A DNA stretch of 64,000 nucleotides from Cycas panzhihuaensis (Eukaryota > Cycadophyta). Numbering within the stretch: position 1 is the first letter of the stretch; every line of letters starts with the position of its first letter. Positions 1-12,280 of this stretch are shown here, one piece after another. Below the pieces are notes generated by a model. The model made no database searches. It saw only the letters and a list, made by a program, of their open reading frames with translations, and was not told the origin of the DNA. The stretch is taken from assembly GCA_023213395.1 (NCBI GenBank), contig CM041465.1, positions 184,209,741 through 184,273,740 of the forward strand, given 5' to 3'. The position numbers and the translations under genes are program-made.

Positions 1-10
1 TCTTAGGAAC

Positions 11-2252
11 AGGATCGTGGAGTGGTGGCAGATCCAAATCAAAGGCCACGCTATGTATAGATTTTTGAAGAAGCTCGACTGGATCAAAAGACAAATCAAA
101 GTCTAGAACAAGGAGGTCTTCCAAAACATTCATGAGTAGAAGGACAAAGTCATTTTCGACCTGAAAGCTGTAGAGGAAAGGATTGAGTGCACCGGCAGAT
201 CCTCTGAGATAGACAAGACAGAAAAGGAGCTAGTTGAGAAGTTGGACGAGATTCTCATCAGAGAAGAAATTCTCTGGAGACAAAAATCCAGGGCCCTTTG
301 GTTGGCGGAAGGGGACAGGAACACAAAATTCTTTCACATGACCACAGTAAAGCATAGGGCTAGCAACATAATTTCTAGCCTCCTTAGGGATGACGGCTCG
401 ATTGTTAGCTCTATGGAGGGTATGAAGGAGTTGGCTAGCGATTACTTTAAGGATCTTTTCACCGAACCCCAGGACGGGGATTTGGACAGTAGGAAAGATT
501 TCTTAAATAACATTCATAGGCTGGTGAATGAAACTCAAAACGAACAGTTGATTGCTCCGTTCACCCTTGAGGAAGTCAGGGCGGCCCTCTTTAGCATGAA
601 GAAAGATAAAGCCCCGGGCCCTGACGGTTTCCCTCCCGGCTTTTTCCAGGAATATTGGGATATTATTCAAGGTGACCTTATGGAAGCTTTGCAGGAATTC
701 TACACAAACAAACAGATCCTGCAGGAATGGCAGACCACTTTCCTTGTCCTCATCCCAAAGAAAGAAGGAGCGAAAAGGATGGAAGACTTCCATCCCATTA
801 GTCTCTGCAATGTCAAATACAAGATTTTGACCAAGGTTCTGGTCAACAGACTTAAGAGCATCATGCCAAACATTATTTCCCACAACCAGGATGGGTTCCT
901 TCGAGGCAGGCAGATTTACGATGGTTACATTATTGTCCACGAAACAATTCATTCCGCTGCTGCAAGAAAGGAGCCAGCAATGTTGATCAAGATCGATCTC
1001 ACGAAAGCCTTTGATAGGGTCTCCTGGGATTGCTTGCTGACCGCTAGAGGCTTTTGGCTTTGGTGATCTCTGGCGAACCTGGATTAAGCTGTGCATTGGG
1101 AATCCCCAATTCTCCGTCATTATCAACGGTTCATCCTCCAGGTTCTTCCCGGGATTCAGGGGTTTGAGGCAAGGTGACCCCCTCTCCCCCTTTTTATTTA
1201 TCACGCTGGCTGAGCTGCTGGGTAGAACCTTGGAGTCGGCCAGGAGGCTTGGTTCCTTAACTGGGATTAAATCGACATCGGGGGTGGACAATGTGGTTCA
1301 CCACCAATTTGTTGACGATAATATTCTCCTTGGGAAGGCCTCCGTCAGGGAGGCTTCCAGATTTAAAGATATTCTGGGGCATTTTAAGAAATCCACGAAC
1401 CAGAAGATAAGCCTCAAGAAGAGTAGTGTCTTCTTTATAAACACCCTGGGTCACGCCCAAGGCAGGATTAGCAGAATTCTAGGTATGGATATAAAGAAGC
1501 TTCCCACAATTTACCTAGGCTTGCCCCTTTTTGTTGGGAAGATGTCTAAGGAAATGTGGAACCCGCTTTTAGATAGAATGCAAAGGAAGCTAGCGGGCTG
1601 GAAGGGAGCCCTCTTGAGTTCAGTTGGAAAGCTCCAGCTTACCGCCTCTACTCTCCAGAGCATTCTAGTGTTCTGGATGTCCATCTTCAGGGTCCCGACG
1701 GGCATCTCAGACACTATCGAATCAATTCAGAAAAGATTTCTTTGGTCTGGAACAGAAAGCAAAGATAGGATGCACCTAGTGAGCTGGAACAAAGTTTGCA
1801 CCCCGAAATGGGCTGGTGGCCTCAATTTGCGCAGACTCTCTCTCTTCAATGTAGCCCTTGGGGCAAAGCTCGGGTGGAGATTGTTCAAAGGTGGAGAGAG
1901 ACTCTGGGAGAGGATTCTCTCTAGAAAATATATTCAGGGGGGCTCCTTCTTGGATAGTAGCATCCCGTCGGCCGGCTCTACCGTCTGGAGGAGCATCCTC
2001 AAAGCATGGGAGGCTATCAGGGATGGCCTAAAATGGAAACTGGGCGATGGAAATTCCATAAGATTTTGGGATGACGTCTGGTGTTGCGACAAGGCCCTGA
2101 AGGAGTTTCCAGACCTAGTGCCTATGATGGGCCCTTGTGTTAGGCAATACCAAGACTCGACTAGAGATTACTGGATCGAGAGAGAAGGTGGCAGGAGCTG
2201 GAGGAAATTCGCTGCCTGCAGGAGGGCTGCTTTAAGATCAATAGGATCTTAA
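11..2252 (+). pseudogene. LINE ORF2 reverse transcriptase (broken)
   Basis: This is the part of ORF2 that would copy LINE RNA into DNA at the target nick. Visible reverse transcriptase motifs in order are KAPGPDGF (about 611), the plant L1 motif DLTKAFDRVSWD (about 994-1030), LRQGDPLSPFLF (about 1164) and the catalytic FVDD at about 1309, where most relatives have FADD, so the second residue is changed but both aspartates remain. A thumb-like stretch with YLGLPLF follows near 1515. The frame shifts by one base close to 1040, just after the VSWD motif, and ends with a stop at 2250. In-frame stops also occur upstream of the first long open stretch at 242. The product would be inactive. Confidence 0.9.
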
Positions 2253-2288
2253 GTAAAAGTTATATCCCCGAGTCCGGCGCAGGATTCG

Positions 2289-3405
2289 ATGGTGTGGCCT
2301 TCTAGCTTGTCCGGGGAGTATACTGTTCAACAGGGATACCAATACTTATGCTTAAAAAGAGGGGACAAGAAAAACCCAATGCTGGAAAGGGTTTGGAGGC
2401 TTCCCCTCATCCCAAAAATTACTTTTTTCTGGTGGACCTGCCTCATGAACAAAATCCTCACTTTGGACAACCTCCAAAGGCGAGGATTTATGTTGGCCAA
2501 CAGATGTGTCCTATGCTGCAAGGGGGTGGAGTCCATTGATCACATTATCCTAGAGTGCCCTTTCATAAGGGAGATCTGGAGGATGTTGCTCGAAAAATTT
2601 GAAGTGTGCTGGACCTTCTCGCAAAAGATTACAGAACTGTGGCTGGCATGGCAAAGCCCATTCAATAGCAATAATCTTAGTCGCATCTGGAAAAATTCAC
2701 TTCCGATATTGCCATGGAATATCTGGAAAGAAAGAAACAACAGGATCTTCCAAGGAAAAGGAATGGACCAGACGGGGGTTTACAATAGAGTCTGTTTGGA
2801 CATTAAAGAAAATGTCAGTAATGTTAAGGAAAAACGCATAACTCCGACAGAAAATAGGATTTTACTCAAATGGGATACAGATCCTAAAATAGTTGCTTCT
2901 AAACTTAGAAGCACCAGATGGATACCCCCGGTGGAGCCTTGGGTCAAAATCAATTTTGACGGGGCTACAAAAGCTAACCCTGGGGAAGCCGGGGGTGGGG
3001 GTATCTGTAGGGACTGTAAAGGGTCCATTATTTGGGCCTCATGACTACTATGAAACCCAGACAAACAATTATGCGGAGATGCATGCTATGCTTAAAGCTA
3101 TCGATTTAGCTCGCATAGGGGGCTTCCAGCGGTTGGTGATCGAGGGGGACTCTGAGGTCGTTATAAATTCGCTAAAAGGTAGGGCCCGCCCAGACTGGAA
3201 ATTCCAGGCTATAATTAATGATGCCAAAGATTCTATTAAGGGTTGGTCGGAGGTCTGTATTAGACACACCTTGAGAGATGGTAATAAGGCAGCTGATTAT
3301 TTGGCAAATTGGGGGGTAAGGAACAAGGGGGGGCAAGTGTGGAGAAGTGATTTCCTTAAGGACCTTCTGGATCTGGTGGAGAAGGATATGACCGGTAATA
3401 GCTAG
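2289..3405 (+). pseudogene. LINE ORF2 C-terminus: zinc-binding domain and RNase H
   Basis: The tail of the same ORF2. A zinc-binding reverse transcriptase domain is seen near 2400-2600 (WWTCLMNKILT, then Cys-Val-Leu-Cys and the HIILECPF motif). An RNase H domain follows at about 2935-3400: INFDGATKANPGEAGGGG supplies the first acidic residue, then after a frameshift near 3040 the AEMHAMLKAI helix (Glu), the EGDSEVVI strand (Asp) and DGNKAAD give the remaining catalytic positions. This pattern matches the RNase H type that plant L1 elements are known to carry (RVT_3 family). In life it would degrade the RNA strand after first-strand synthesis. Frameshifts make this copy non-functional. Confidence 0.88.
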
Positions 3406-3412
3406 CCGCGGG

Positions 3413-3551
3413 GCTTGTCCCGGCTTTTATTTATTTCTTTTTGCCTATACCGTGGGGTTGTCACGATCTTCCCTGTCTTGGTAATAATGGCCATGAGCTT
3501 GTCCCGGCCTCTTATTTCTCTTTGCCTATACCGTGGGGTTGTCACGGTCTT
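3413..3551 (+). repeat. Two-copy repeat in LINE 3' UTR
   Basis: Two near-identical segments of about 55-58 bp (3413-3470 and 3497-3551) sit between the stop codon and the A-tail. Both start with GCTTGTCCCGG and contain TGCCTATACCGTGGGGTTGT. Duplicated 3' UTR segments may serve as the reverse transcriptase recognition site; that role is inference here. Confidence 0.85.
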
Positions 3552-3633
3552 ACCTACTTGTCCTTTGATGTACTAGGTTGTGAGATCCTGTTTTCAAACC
3601 CACTTTAATTCTTTTTACCTTACCAAAAAAAAA

Positions 3634-4429
3634 GTATATTAACATATTCCAACAACCCACCCATATGACCTCATGCCTATTCTGAAAGGGGCTTAACCCC
3701 TTAACATTTAGCCACCCCATATTTTAAAAAAGGTACCTATACAATTTCTAACATAACTTCATAATCTAAAGTCAGAATTCAGTTTCGAAAGTTGCTTGAA
3801 ATCCTAACTCAGACGCTGACATTTTAACTAGTTAAGTATTTTTTATATTGTTTTGACATGGAAAATATCGTGCAATTTTAACATAACCAATTGAGACCAT
3901 GTAAGTTCAGGTACATGACTTAAGCTAGCAAATTTCTTTATAATTTTTTAATATTATTACTTTAATTCAATACGTTATTAATCATTTATTAATTTGATGA
4001 ATTAATCATATTATTTTATCATGTATTTTTTAATAAATTCATTCAATTTATTTATAAGTAATTTAATTATTTTCTTAATATTTTTAATTAAAAATATTTA
4101 CAAATTTAATTTTATTCTTGATTTGTATGATTAAAACATAATTTTAAAGTATTTGCAATCAATTTTTAATGTGTTAATTAACATTCATATTTTATTCATA
4201 AATACTTATGCATCTTTATCTAGTTTAATTTAATATTATTTTGTCTTAATTATTGAAATAAATGTTATGATTATCTTTATTTAATATTTATGGCTTAAAT
4301 GTTTCAATTCTGAAGCTTATTCTTTCTTTATAGTCACTTTATCCTTTCTTTTATTTTTCATTAAAAGAGGATCTCTGAATTTAGGTTTCTGCTCCCAAAA
4401 TGACAATCAGGCTAGGGATCTCAATTCTA
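3634..4429. other. AT-rich spacer, no gene seen
   Basis: Very AT-rich DNA with long runs of A and T between the LINE tail and Copia relic C1. The 5' LTR of C1 would be expected here, but I could not match any of it to the 3' LTR candidate at 8576. It is either lost or decayed beyond recognition by eye. Confidence 0.6.
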
Positions 4430-4619
4430 GTTTTAACCAACATAAATTATGTCGACTAGAAAGTCAAAGTATCCAACCACCTCAAGTAACAAAAGATTTA
4501 GTAATACATGACTGAAGAGTTTGTGAAACCTACTGACAAAATAGTTATTTGATAAACTATAATAGAAGCTTAAGCACCATCTTAACCTCTCTCTTGCTAT
4601 ATATGCATAAGTATTTTAA

Positions 4620-6310
4620 TGATTCAGATGATTTTTCCACCGTCCAAGCTAAGCTTAAGGAAAAATATGATAAGGTAAATACACAATAAGTCATCATTCT
4701 TGAAAAAAGATACATGGCTTAAAGTATGAAGATTTCTTATCAAACCTTTAACTTATAAACACTAACTTAGGAAATTATATTAAATCTTTAATAAAAATAG
4801 ATGATAAAATCGTAACTACTACTCACGCAAAAGATGATAATACACTTGTCCACTTAGCCATTAACAAACTTCCTAAATCTTTCAATGAATACAAAACTGC
4901 TAGGTAGTAGTGTAGACACCATCCAATTATATTTAATCAATTAATAAACTAACTAGTTGAATACCAGACTATGTTAATTTAAACTAAAAAAATTTGAGAT
5001 CATTCTTAGGCTCTTTTTTTTAAGTCTAGGCTACAAAATAAACCCCAAAACCAAAATAATAATCATAATAGTCATCTTAAATTCTAAAATCCTCACAGAG
5101 ATTCTGTTTCAAACAATTATAATCAAAATCCTAAATACTCATGACCATCAAAAAATCAAAATCCACTTAAGCAATCATTATAAGAAAAGAATAATTTCAA
5201 AACTAATAATAATCAAAATGCTAGTTGTGCCTACTTCCATAAAAATGAGCACACAATAAACATTTGTAGGAAAAGAATTACCTCTAAAGCATGGAAAACT
5301 TTAAAAGGGGTCCAATTATGATCCCACAATAATTCTCTAATTATTACTACTTCTATTTTTTCTACTCCTAATTTATAACCACCCTTGTGGATCTTGGATT
5401 CTGGTGCTTCTCACCATATGATTGGACACTAAGAATACCTATCCACCTATCTACTTAATTCTAATTCTAAAGAAGAAATCTCTCTCAAAAGTGGTTTATA
5501 ATTAAAAGTCAAAAGAACTAGTGATGTATCTTTTAAATATGGTTATATTAAGGACGTATTTTATATTTTAGGTCCATTACCCAATCTTTTATCTATTTAT
5601 CAAATTTGCCAAAAGGATCTCATTTTCAAATTCTGAAAGATAAACTTGTTATCAAGCAACTTGTTAATAAATTTAAACCTATTACTTCAAGACGTGGTGG
5701 CTATAAAATAGGTCTATATAGCTTGATAAATTTAAATCAATCTAAAACTAAACCCTTCACTACTTTTATATCTAAATCTGACCTAGTTAGTAAACTCTGC
5801 CATGCATGCTTTAGTCATATAAGTTATGAAAAACTACAATATTTAAATCAACATTATATGGTACATAGGCTCCCATCCTTATCAACGATTTACAGTGTTT
5901 ATAAAGCTTGTGTAACAGGTAAATAACACATGGATCCCTTTACTCATCAAACCTTGTTTCGAGCAAAATTACCCCTTGAACTTGTGTATTCAAATATTTG
6001 TGGTCCCTTCTAAGTATCATTGTACTCTGGAAGTAAATATTTTGTTACTTTTATTAATGATTTTTTTAGAAAGCGTTGGATCTATATTCTCAAAACTAGA
6101 AGACATGTATTTGATATCATTATCAAATTCAAAATATTTGTTGAAAAATTAATCCAACTCAAAAGTTAAAATCCTTAGATTTGACAATGCTAAGGAATAT
6201 TTGAGTAATTAATTCACTTTATTTTATAAAAAGCATAGAATAAGATTTTAACATTTCATTGTCTCTACACCCCAATAAAATGGTATTACCTAATACAAGA
6301 ACCGTACCCT
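4620..6310 (+). pseudogene. C1 gag, protease and integrase remnants
   Basis: Gag-like coding is suggested near 4850 (INKLPKSFNEYK). A degenerate zinc knuckle lies near 5225-5275. The protease active site is clear at about 5387-5430 as WILDSGASHHMIGH, where the Asp of DSGA is the catalytic aspartate. The GAG-pre-integrase region is open from 5606 to 5926 (LCHACFSHISYEKLQ). Integrase core sequence follows at about 5985-6140 (ICGPF, then FVTFINDFFRKRW), interrupted by stops. In a live element these would form the capsid, process the polyprotein and insert the cDNA. All are broken here. Confidence 0.82.
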
Positions 6311-6949
6311 AGATAAAATGACCAGATGCATGTTATATGTAAAAGGTCTTGACCTAAAACTGTGGGCTAAAGTAATAACCTGCTTCAACTATTTGTTAAA
6401 TTGATTACCAAGTAAATCTTTACATAATGTTACACTAGAAAAAAAGTGGTCTAGTTGTAGACTGCATGTAAAACATCTTAAAATCTTTAGAAGCATTACT
6501 TGGGGACACATTCTAAATGAAAAATATAAAAAACTAGATCCTAAAAGCTCTAAATTTATCTTTGTTGGATACAACAAAGAAAGTAAATCTTATAGGTTAC
6601 TATATCCTATCACACATAAAATCTCAATTCTGTGTGATGTCATTTTTGATAAAGAGGGATCTTTATCAAACTCTAATCAAGTAGAACTTCCTATTGAAAG
6701 TCTATTAACTAACACTTACTTAATAGACCTTTAGAAAAATAAGATGGCAATGAAATAATTAAAAGTTTATTCGCATAAGTAAAAAATTAAACTCTAATTG
6801 AACCTAATATATTAGATCCATCTCCTTCTTTCAATTAATCTTCTAAAAATAAACAACTTGTTTGGGCTTAAGAAACCCTTTTTGACGTTGGTTCTGATAC
6901 TAGTAATCTATTAGATAGTACAAGAACTCAATCACAAAAGTTACAAACT

Positions 6950-8469
6950 AATTTTGCCTTAATGGCCAATAATGATCCTAAAATATTTAGGGAAGCTTGT
7001 GATAATCTTATATGGTACCAAGCCATGTAGATAGAATATGATGCTCTTCTAAAAAAATTAATTTAGGATTTAGTTCTATTACAACGGTGTAAAAATTTGG
7101 TAGATTATAAATGGGTTTACCGAACTAAATATAACTCTAAAGGAGTTATAGAAAAATATAAGGTACATTTGATAGCCAAAGATTTCTCTCAAATTAATAA
7201 TATTGACTATACTAAATCTTTTGCTCCTATTGCAAAAATGAATATAATTAAAACTATTATTACTCTTGTAGCTAAATTTGGCTGGTAAATACATTGAATA
7301 GATGTAAATAACACTTTTTTAATGGTGACCTTAACGAAGAAATATATATATCCCAACCTCTTGGTTTCATGTTTAATTCTAACCTCATTTGTAAATTTAA
7401 AAAATCTTTATATAGTCTTAAACAAACCCCTCGGGCTTGGTATATAAAAATAGATAATTATTTACTTCAAAATGAATACACTAAATGCATTAGCAATCCT
7501 AAATTCTATTTCAAATGCAAAAGTGATAATATCACTATTCTAATTCTTTATGTTGATAATATTATCATAACTTGATCTTTACTTTTCGATATTCATTAAT
7601 TAAAGTCCATTCTAATGAATAATTTTGAAATGATAGACTTAGGTCTTCTACACTATTTTCTTGGTCTACAAATCTATCAGTCCAAATCAAAAGTATATAT
7701 TTCACAACCTAAGTATATTATTGATCTAATTAAAAGATTCAATATGGAAAATTCAAAATAAGAACGAACTCCTCTACAATAAGATGTAAAATTATTAACT
7801 AATTATCAAACCTCACCTCATGATCCCATGTTATATCGTCAGTTAATAGGTAGTCTTATTTACCTAACCCACACTCACTTAAACATTTCCTATACTATTG
7901 CTTTGTGTTCCACGTCTACACAAAAGCCCCATGAATCATATTGAAAAGCAATAAAATGAATTCTACAATATCTGTAAGGTACAATCTATTATAGCCTAAC
8001 ATATAATTTCTATAATACTAATCTAAACTTGGCAGGTTATACTAATTCCGATTAGGCAAGAGATTCAGATGATAAAAAATCTACAACTAGATATATATTA
8101 TTTCTTGATTCCTCACCTATTACATGGTGCAGCAAAAAGATGTAATCATTAATACTATCTATAATAGAAGCTAAATATTGAGTCTTGGTAGAAGTTATTA
8201 AGGAATCTCTTTGGATTAAAGTTTTATTGAATGAACTTGATTTATTTTTTGATTCTTCTATTCAAATAAAAGTTAATAATCAAGGTGCAATTTCTATAGC
8301 CACTAATCCTATAGCATACTCCAGAATTAAACATATAGAATTGTATCAACATTTTATTTGTAATCTTATAAATTATAATATTGTTAATCAGTCTTATTGT
8401 TCTATAAATTTATGGATTGTTAATATACTAACAAAGCCATTAATAAAAGTTAAGTTCATCAAGTTATGA
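6950..8469 (+). pseudogene. C1 reverse transcriptase and RNase H remnants
   Basis: The reverse transcriptase begins near 6950 and shows KWVYRTKYNSKGVIEKYK at 7109 onward, DYTKSFAPIAKM near 7204, a frameshift at about 7290-7320, then SLYSLKQTPRAWY near 7405 and the catalytic motif as LYVDNIII at 7546-7570. The second catalytic aspartate has become Asn (YVDN at 7549-7560), so even a repaired frame would lack activity. RNase H sequence follows to 8469 (NNQGAISIATNPIAYSRIKHIE, with its acidic residue also altered). Many stops occur between these blocks. Confidence 0.86.
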
Positions 8470-8575
8470 GAGCTATTAAAGATTGATGAAGTCTTCATCA
8501 AAGGGGGATTAACGTGCTGAAGTTTTTATTATCTTCTTCATCCTCTATTGTACTAAAGATAACATTAAAGGGGGG

Positions 8576-8939
8576 TGTGAGAAATAATCTTTATGTTCCA
8601 ATGTTATCTTTGTAAAACTCAATTATTGTAAAGTTTAATTATTATTTACTAAAAGTTTAGTGAAATGGACAATTGTTCATTCCAATGAACTTTACTCTAT
8701 CTTCTCAGAATAATTATTTGAGAATTATTCATGCATGAAGGTTAACTACGAGGTTATTAGGTCTACTTAGTAGAAGAGAGAGAGGCTGAGATCCTTTGAT
8801 TTGGTTGTATACATTTCTATTATAATATAATATATATTTTTATGAGGTGGTTTTTCCTCCCCTATAAGGGTTTTCCACTTGCCAAATTATGTTGTATTGT
8901 CTGATTGATTTTGAGTTCACTTTATTTGATATTATACCA
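8576..8939 (+). repeat. C1 3' LTR (right boundary approximate)
   Basis: It starts TGTGAG immediately after a purine tract. Near 8850 it has the U5-type string TTTTTCCTCCCCTATAAGGG often seen in plant Copia LTRs, and it probably ends at CCA near 8939. The start is firm; the end is approximate because the partner LTR is missing. Confidence 0.65.
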
Positions 8940-10985
8940 GTGGCTTGATAATGATACCCTCTCTCCAATAGTTTCTATCATTCATTTTCTATTGGTGACT
9001 TGGTATTTCTCTATCTTTAACCCTATAAGTAACAATTTATTAATAAAAATTAAAACCATAAGTTTAACCACCATTATTATGAGCCATACAAAGTAGTATA
9101 GTGAATTGGTAAAATTGCTTATGCCCTTGAACTGCCACCCAATACCAAGATTCATAATATTTTTTACACTGTATGTCTTTAAAAACATCTTAGTAAAACC
9201 ATTATCCCCTAGACTATTCTCCTAATCCTTGATGAAGAACAACTCCTCATTGTCCCACTAGACCACATCTTAACTAGTCAGCTATTTTGACTCTATAATA
9301 GGACCATCTTTGAGTATTTGGTGTAGTGGGTCAGTTGTGAACTAAAGGAAGTAATATGGGAATCAATAGAATTTGTTAACCAATATCCACATCTTAGTGG
9401 CTTTGAGAACTCAACATCTAAGGGGAGGGGACCTATTATTAATAATGAAACCTGACTCCTAGCATATGCGACTAAGGAACTTGATTGTTAGTATTGGCCA
9501 TTAACCTTTATACACAAGCCATTTATTCCTACTAATAAAATTGGGTGCCACTTGCACCTATAAATGGGATTCTATGAAAGAGGCCTTTATTGTCTATTTA
9601 AAGCCCTATTAAATATAGTCAAGTTATTATTGTATATTGAGATCTTTTATAAGAGTGTACTAGGATATGTCTTTTAGTGTCCCTTTCAATAATATTTGCT
9701 GCTTATTAATAAAAGAGAGGCAAATTACTATAATAATACTATAATATTATGTTATTTAAGCTTGGTAATTCAAATATTTATGGTCAATACTATGATAGAA
9801 CCATCTCAAAATGCCTTGATCACATGATAATATTATGTCTATGGCCTTTAATTAATGAAATTTTAATAAGAGGAGATGGGGTTATAATCCTTTTTAGAAC
9901 TAATGCTTAATTTAAATTTATTTTTTTCCTAATTTATATACTGTATGATTATTTTTTCTAAAATGTTATGTTTTTCTAGGGCTAGGGAGCTATTCATTTT
10001 TTTTTTAATTTAGATAAATTAAGAATATTATCTTCAAACTTTGATACCAAAATGTGATGAAACTACTTCCTAGTAAGAGTTATCAAACACATTTATGTAA
10101 TATTTCAATATGATGTAATAATTTTTTAGTAGATAAAAGAAAACATAGTTCTCTCATTTCTTCCATATTCACTAAAGATTTTTAGAGTAAAAAAATAAGC
10201 AATGAAACATGTCACTTTCAATTAGAAAACCAAATCATTTCAGATAATAATAATATTTTCTTTATTTAAAGTAGAGCTTTAGTAGGTATGCATAATACAA
10301 TAAATAATTCCCATAAGTCAGTGAGGGAGGTTTTTTAGAGGTTAATTGCTTGTGCTTAAATTAGGCTCATCACAAGCCCTTAATACTAACCATATCTAGT
10401 AATCATAAACAATGACTTGCTATAATTTCCAGGCTCTATGATGAGTTTACAACTACAACCCTCTTGATCTTTATTCTAGTGAAGGGGAATCCAACCTCGT
10501 ATGCTTTAAAATTCCTCCTCAATGTAGGAATGCAACCCTTAGGTCTCATAATTCCTTATCATGTCCTCCTCTAATTTCCTCCCTCATTTAACTAATATAC
10601 ATGATATTTTTTTCAAAAGGTAATAACCTCTTATCATTTCATACTTTTCATAAATAACTTAACTAATTATTAGTTGACATGTTTATTCTTCAATCATAAG
10701 GGTTTTCCTCGTCCTAGTTTTTATTTTGAAGCTTAGGGAAGTTTGGTATGTGACATAGTAGGGGGGATTCATTATGTACTCCAATTAATGATGATTGATA
10801 TGGACTCATCCATCAAACTTATAAGTATTTAAGGATACTTAGGTTGAGTATTATAATAGAAGTTGATATTGCTCAGAGCATATTACAAGCCATGACGAAC
10901 TAGAGGAACCCTTACCTTAAAAATAACAACTATCTATTTTCTAATTATCTTATACTTAAAAAAACCATTTTTAATTTATTATTCT
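8940..10985. other. About 2 kb without recognisable genes
   Basis: AT-rich sequence with no open frame that resembles a known family on either strand. It is probably decayed mobile DNA, but nothing supports a specific label. Confidence 0.5.
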
Positions 10986-11002
10986 TATTATCATTTTCAC
11001 TT

Positions 11003-11071
11003 TGTGTGTGTGTGCACACACACACACACACGCGCGTGCGCGCGCATACACACACACACACATACGTGCAC
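11003..11071. repeat. 69-bp alternating purine-pyrimidine tract (TG/CA/CG)
   Basis: TG repeats, then CA repeats, a CGCGCGTGCGCGCGC core and more CA repeats form an unbroken alternation of pyrimidine and purine. It is also partly self-complementary. Such tracts are the classic sequence type that can adopt Z-DNA under negative supercoiling; whether this one does is not known. Confidence 0.9.
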
Positions 11072-11104
11072 TTATGTAATGTAATAAAGAATGTCAGGAG
11101 TGAT

Positions 11105-11945
11105 GCCCTTAGGAAACTTTGGCTCAACACGATGCCCTTATGTTGAAGTGGCAAATCTCTAAATTCTCTAAATGACATTAGATAAGTATGAGGTGGAGTT
11201 CCACACAAGTTTTTGCATATAAGACATCCCATAGTTTGTAAAGTTGTAAATGATCTTAGACATAAGTAGCACATTATAGTTCATTCACTATTATCATAGT
11301 CCTTGGCTTCCAGGGATTGCACACTTTTGTGTCTTAATATAATTATTTATAATTTGACAAAGAAGTGATAATATCACACAAGGGTCATTTGCTCCATGTT
11401 GCATCTTTATTAGACAAGATATATCATAAATATGGGCCCAAAGGTGAGTATCGTATTACAAATGACTTTTTTTTTATTGCATTATATAAACACACATACA
11501 TGCACTAGTGTGTACACACATATATATCTATGTGTGTGTGCGTGTGTATGTTTATATAATATAATAAAGAATGTCACTAGTGATGTGCAACTCACCTTTA
11601 GGCCCATACTTATGATATGTCTTATCTAATAAAGATGGGTGACATAGCAAATGACCCATGTATGACATTATTGCTTCTTTTTCAAATTATAAATAATTAT
11701 ATTAAGACACAAAATGGTACCATCCCTTGAAACCAAGGACTATGATAATAATGAATGAAATACTAAGTGTTATTTATATCTAAGATCATTTATAACTTTA
11801 TAAACTATGGGATGCCTCGTATAAAAACTTTTATGGAACTCCACCTCATGCCTATCTAATGTCATTTATAGAATTTGGAGGTTTGCCACTTCAACACAAG
11901 GGAATCGTGTTGAGCTTAAGTTTCTTAGTTATTGGCAATCTTTAT
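11105..11945. repeat. Long inverted repeat, arms about 400 bp
   Basis: The sequence at about 11105-11500 returns in reverse complement at about 11540-11945. Matching landmarks include GGCTCAACACGAT near 11120 against ATCGTGTTGAGC near 11905, CATCCCATAGTTT near 11226 against AAACTATGGGATG near 11802, and ATAGTCCTTGG near 11296 against CCAAGGACTAT near 11733. The centre (about 11500-11550) is another CA/TG microsatellite. By eye the arms look about 85 percent identical. No transposase frame is present. It could be a fold-back element or an inverted duplication. Confidence 0.85.
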
Positions 11946-12279
11946 GTTATGAATTCATATCATATGTATTTTGTGTTATCTAATTTGATTTAAAAAGAAA
12001 AGACCTAAATGTCCTTAAGGTGATAAACATATAGACATTGTTGTTGAGTTAGTTTATATTATGTGCATGAAATGACTTTATTGAATTATGAAAAAAGGAT
12101 TATTATTTATCAAGTGTGTTCCACCAGCTACTACACCAAATCACTTCCATCAATAAGAAACACAATACATCTATTGGTAGAAGTGTAATGGCTATTTAAG
12201 ATGCCCCGCTTGAGAAGTAAAAACTAGGCATGTGGTCACCTACATGTTGCTCCCACTTAAAGGTGGTTAAATAAGAAAT
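11946..12279. other. Spacer, nothing recognised
   Basis: AT-rich DNA between the inverted repeat and the tandem duplication. No gene or motif is supported. Confidence 0.5.
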
Positions 12280-12280
12280 A

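Larger units (their letters stand above)
1..3633 (+). mobile_element. L1-type LINE retrotransposon, 5' truncated by window edge
   Basis: A non-LTR retrotransposon copy whose second open reading frame (reverse transcriptase, zinc-binding domain, RNase H) can be followed from base 11 to 3405, then a 3' UTR and a short A-run at 3625-3633. The endonuclease and first reading frame would lie left of the window. No LTR is present and the A-tail is at the expected end, so the class is clear. The frame is broken several times (stops near 92 and 133, frameshifts near 1040, 2250 and 3040), so the copy is dead. The target-site duplication cannot be checked because the 5' end is missing. Confidence 0.93.
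4430..8939 (+). mobile_element. Copia LTR retrotransposon relic C1
   Basis: A heavily decayed Ty1/Copia element read on the plus strand. The domain order gag, protease, integrase, reverse transcriptase, RNase H is typical of Copia, where integrase precedes RT. A purine tract (GGGGGG) at about 8570-8575 is followed directly by TGTGAG at 8576, the expected junction to a 3' LTR. Dozens of stops and several frameshifts are present, many being TAA or TAG from C-to-T type changes. No matching 5' LTR or target-site duplication was found. Confidence 0.88.

Noticed and set aside
503-1291. 262-codon reverse-strand open frame
   Set aside because: It is antisense to the LINE reverse transcriptase, whose motifs are clear on the plus strand.
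9085-9165. Possible tRNA-like A box (TAGTATAGTGAATTGG)
   Set aside because: No acceptable B box or cloverleaf nearby.
10945-11274. Reverse-strand open frame of 109 codons rich in CVCVC repeats
   Set aside because: It is a translation of the TG/CA microsatellite and of one arm of the inverted repeat.
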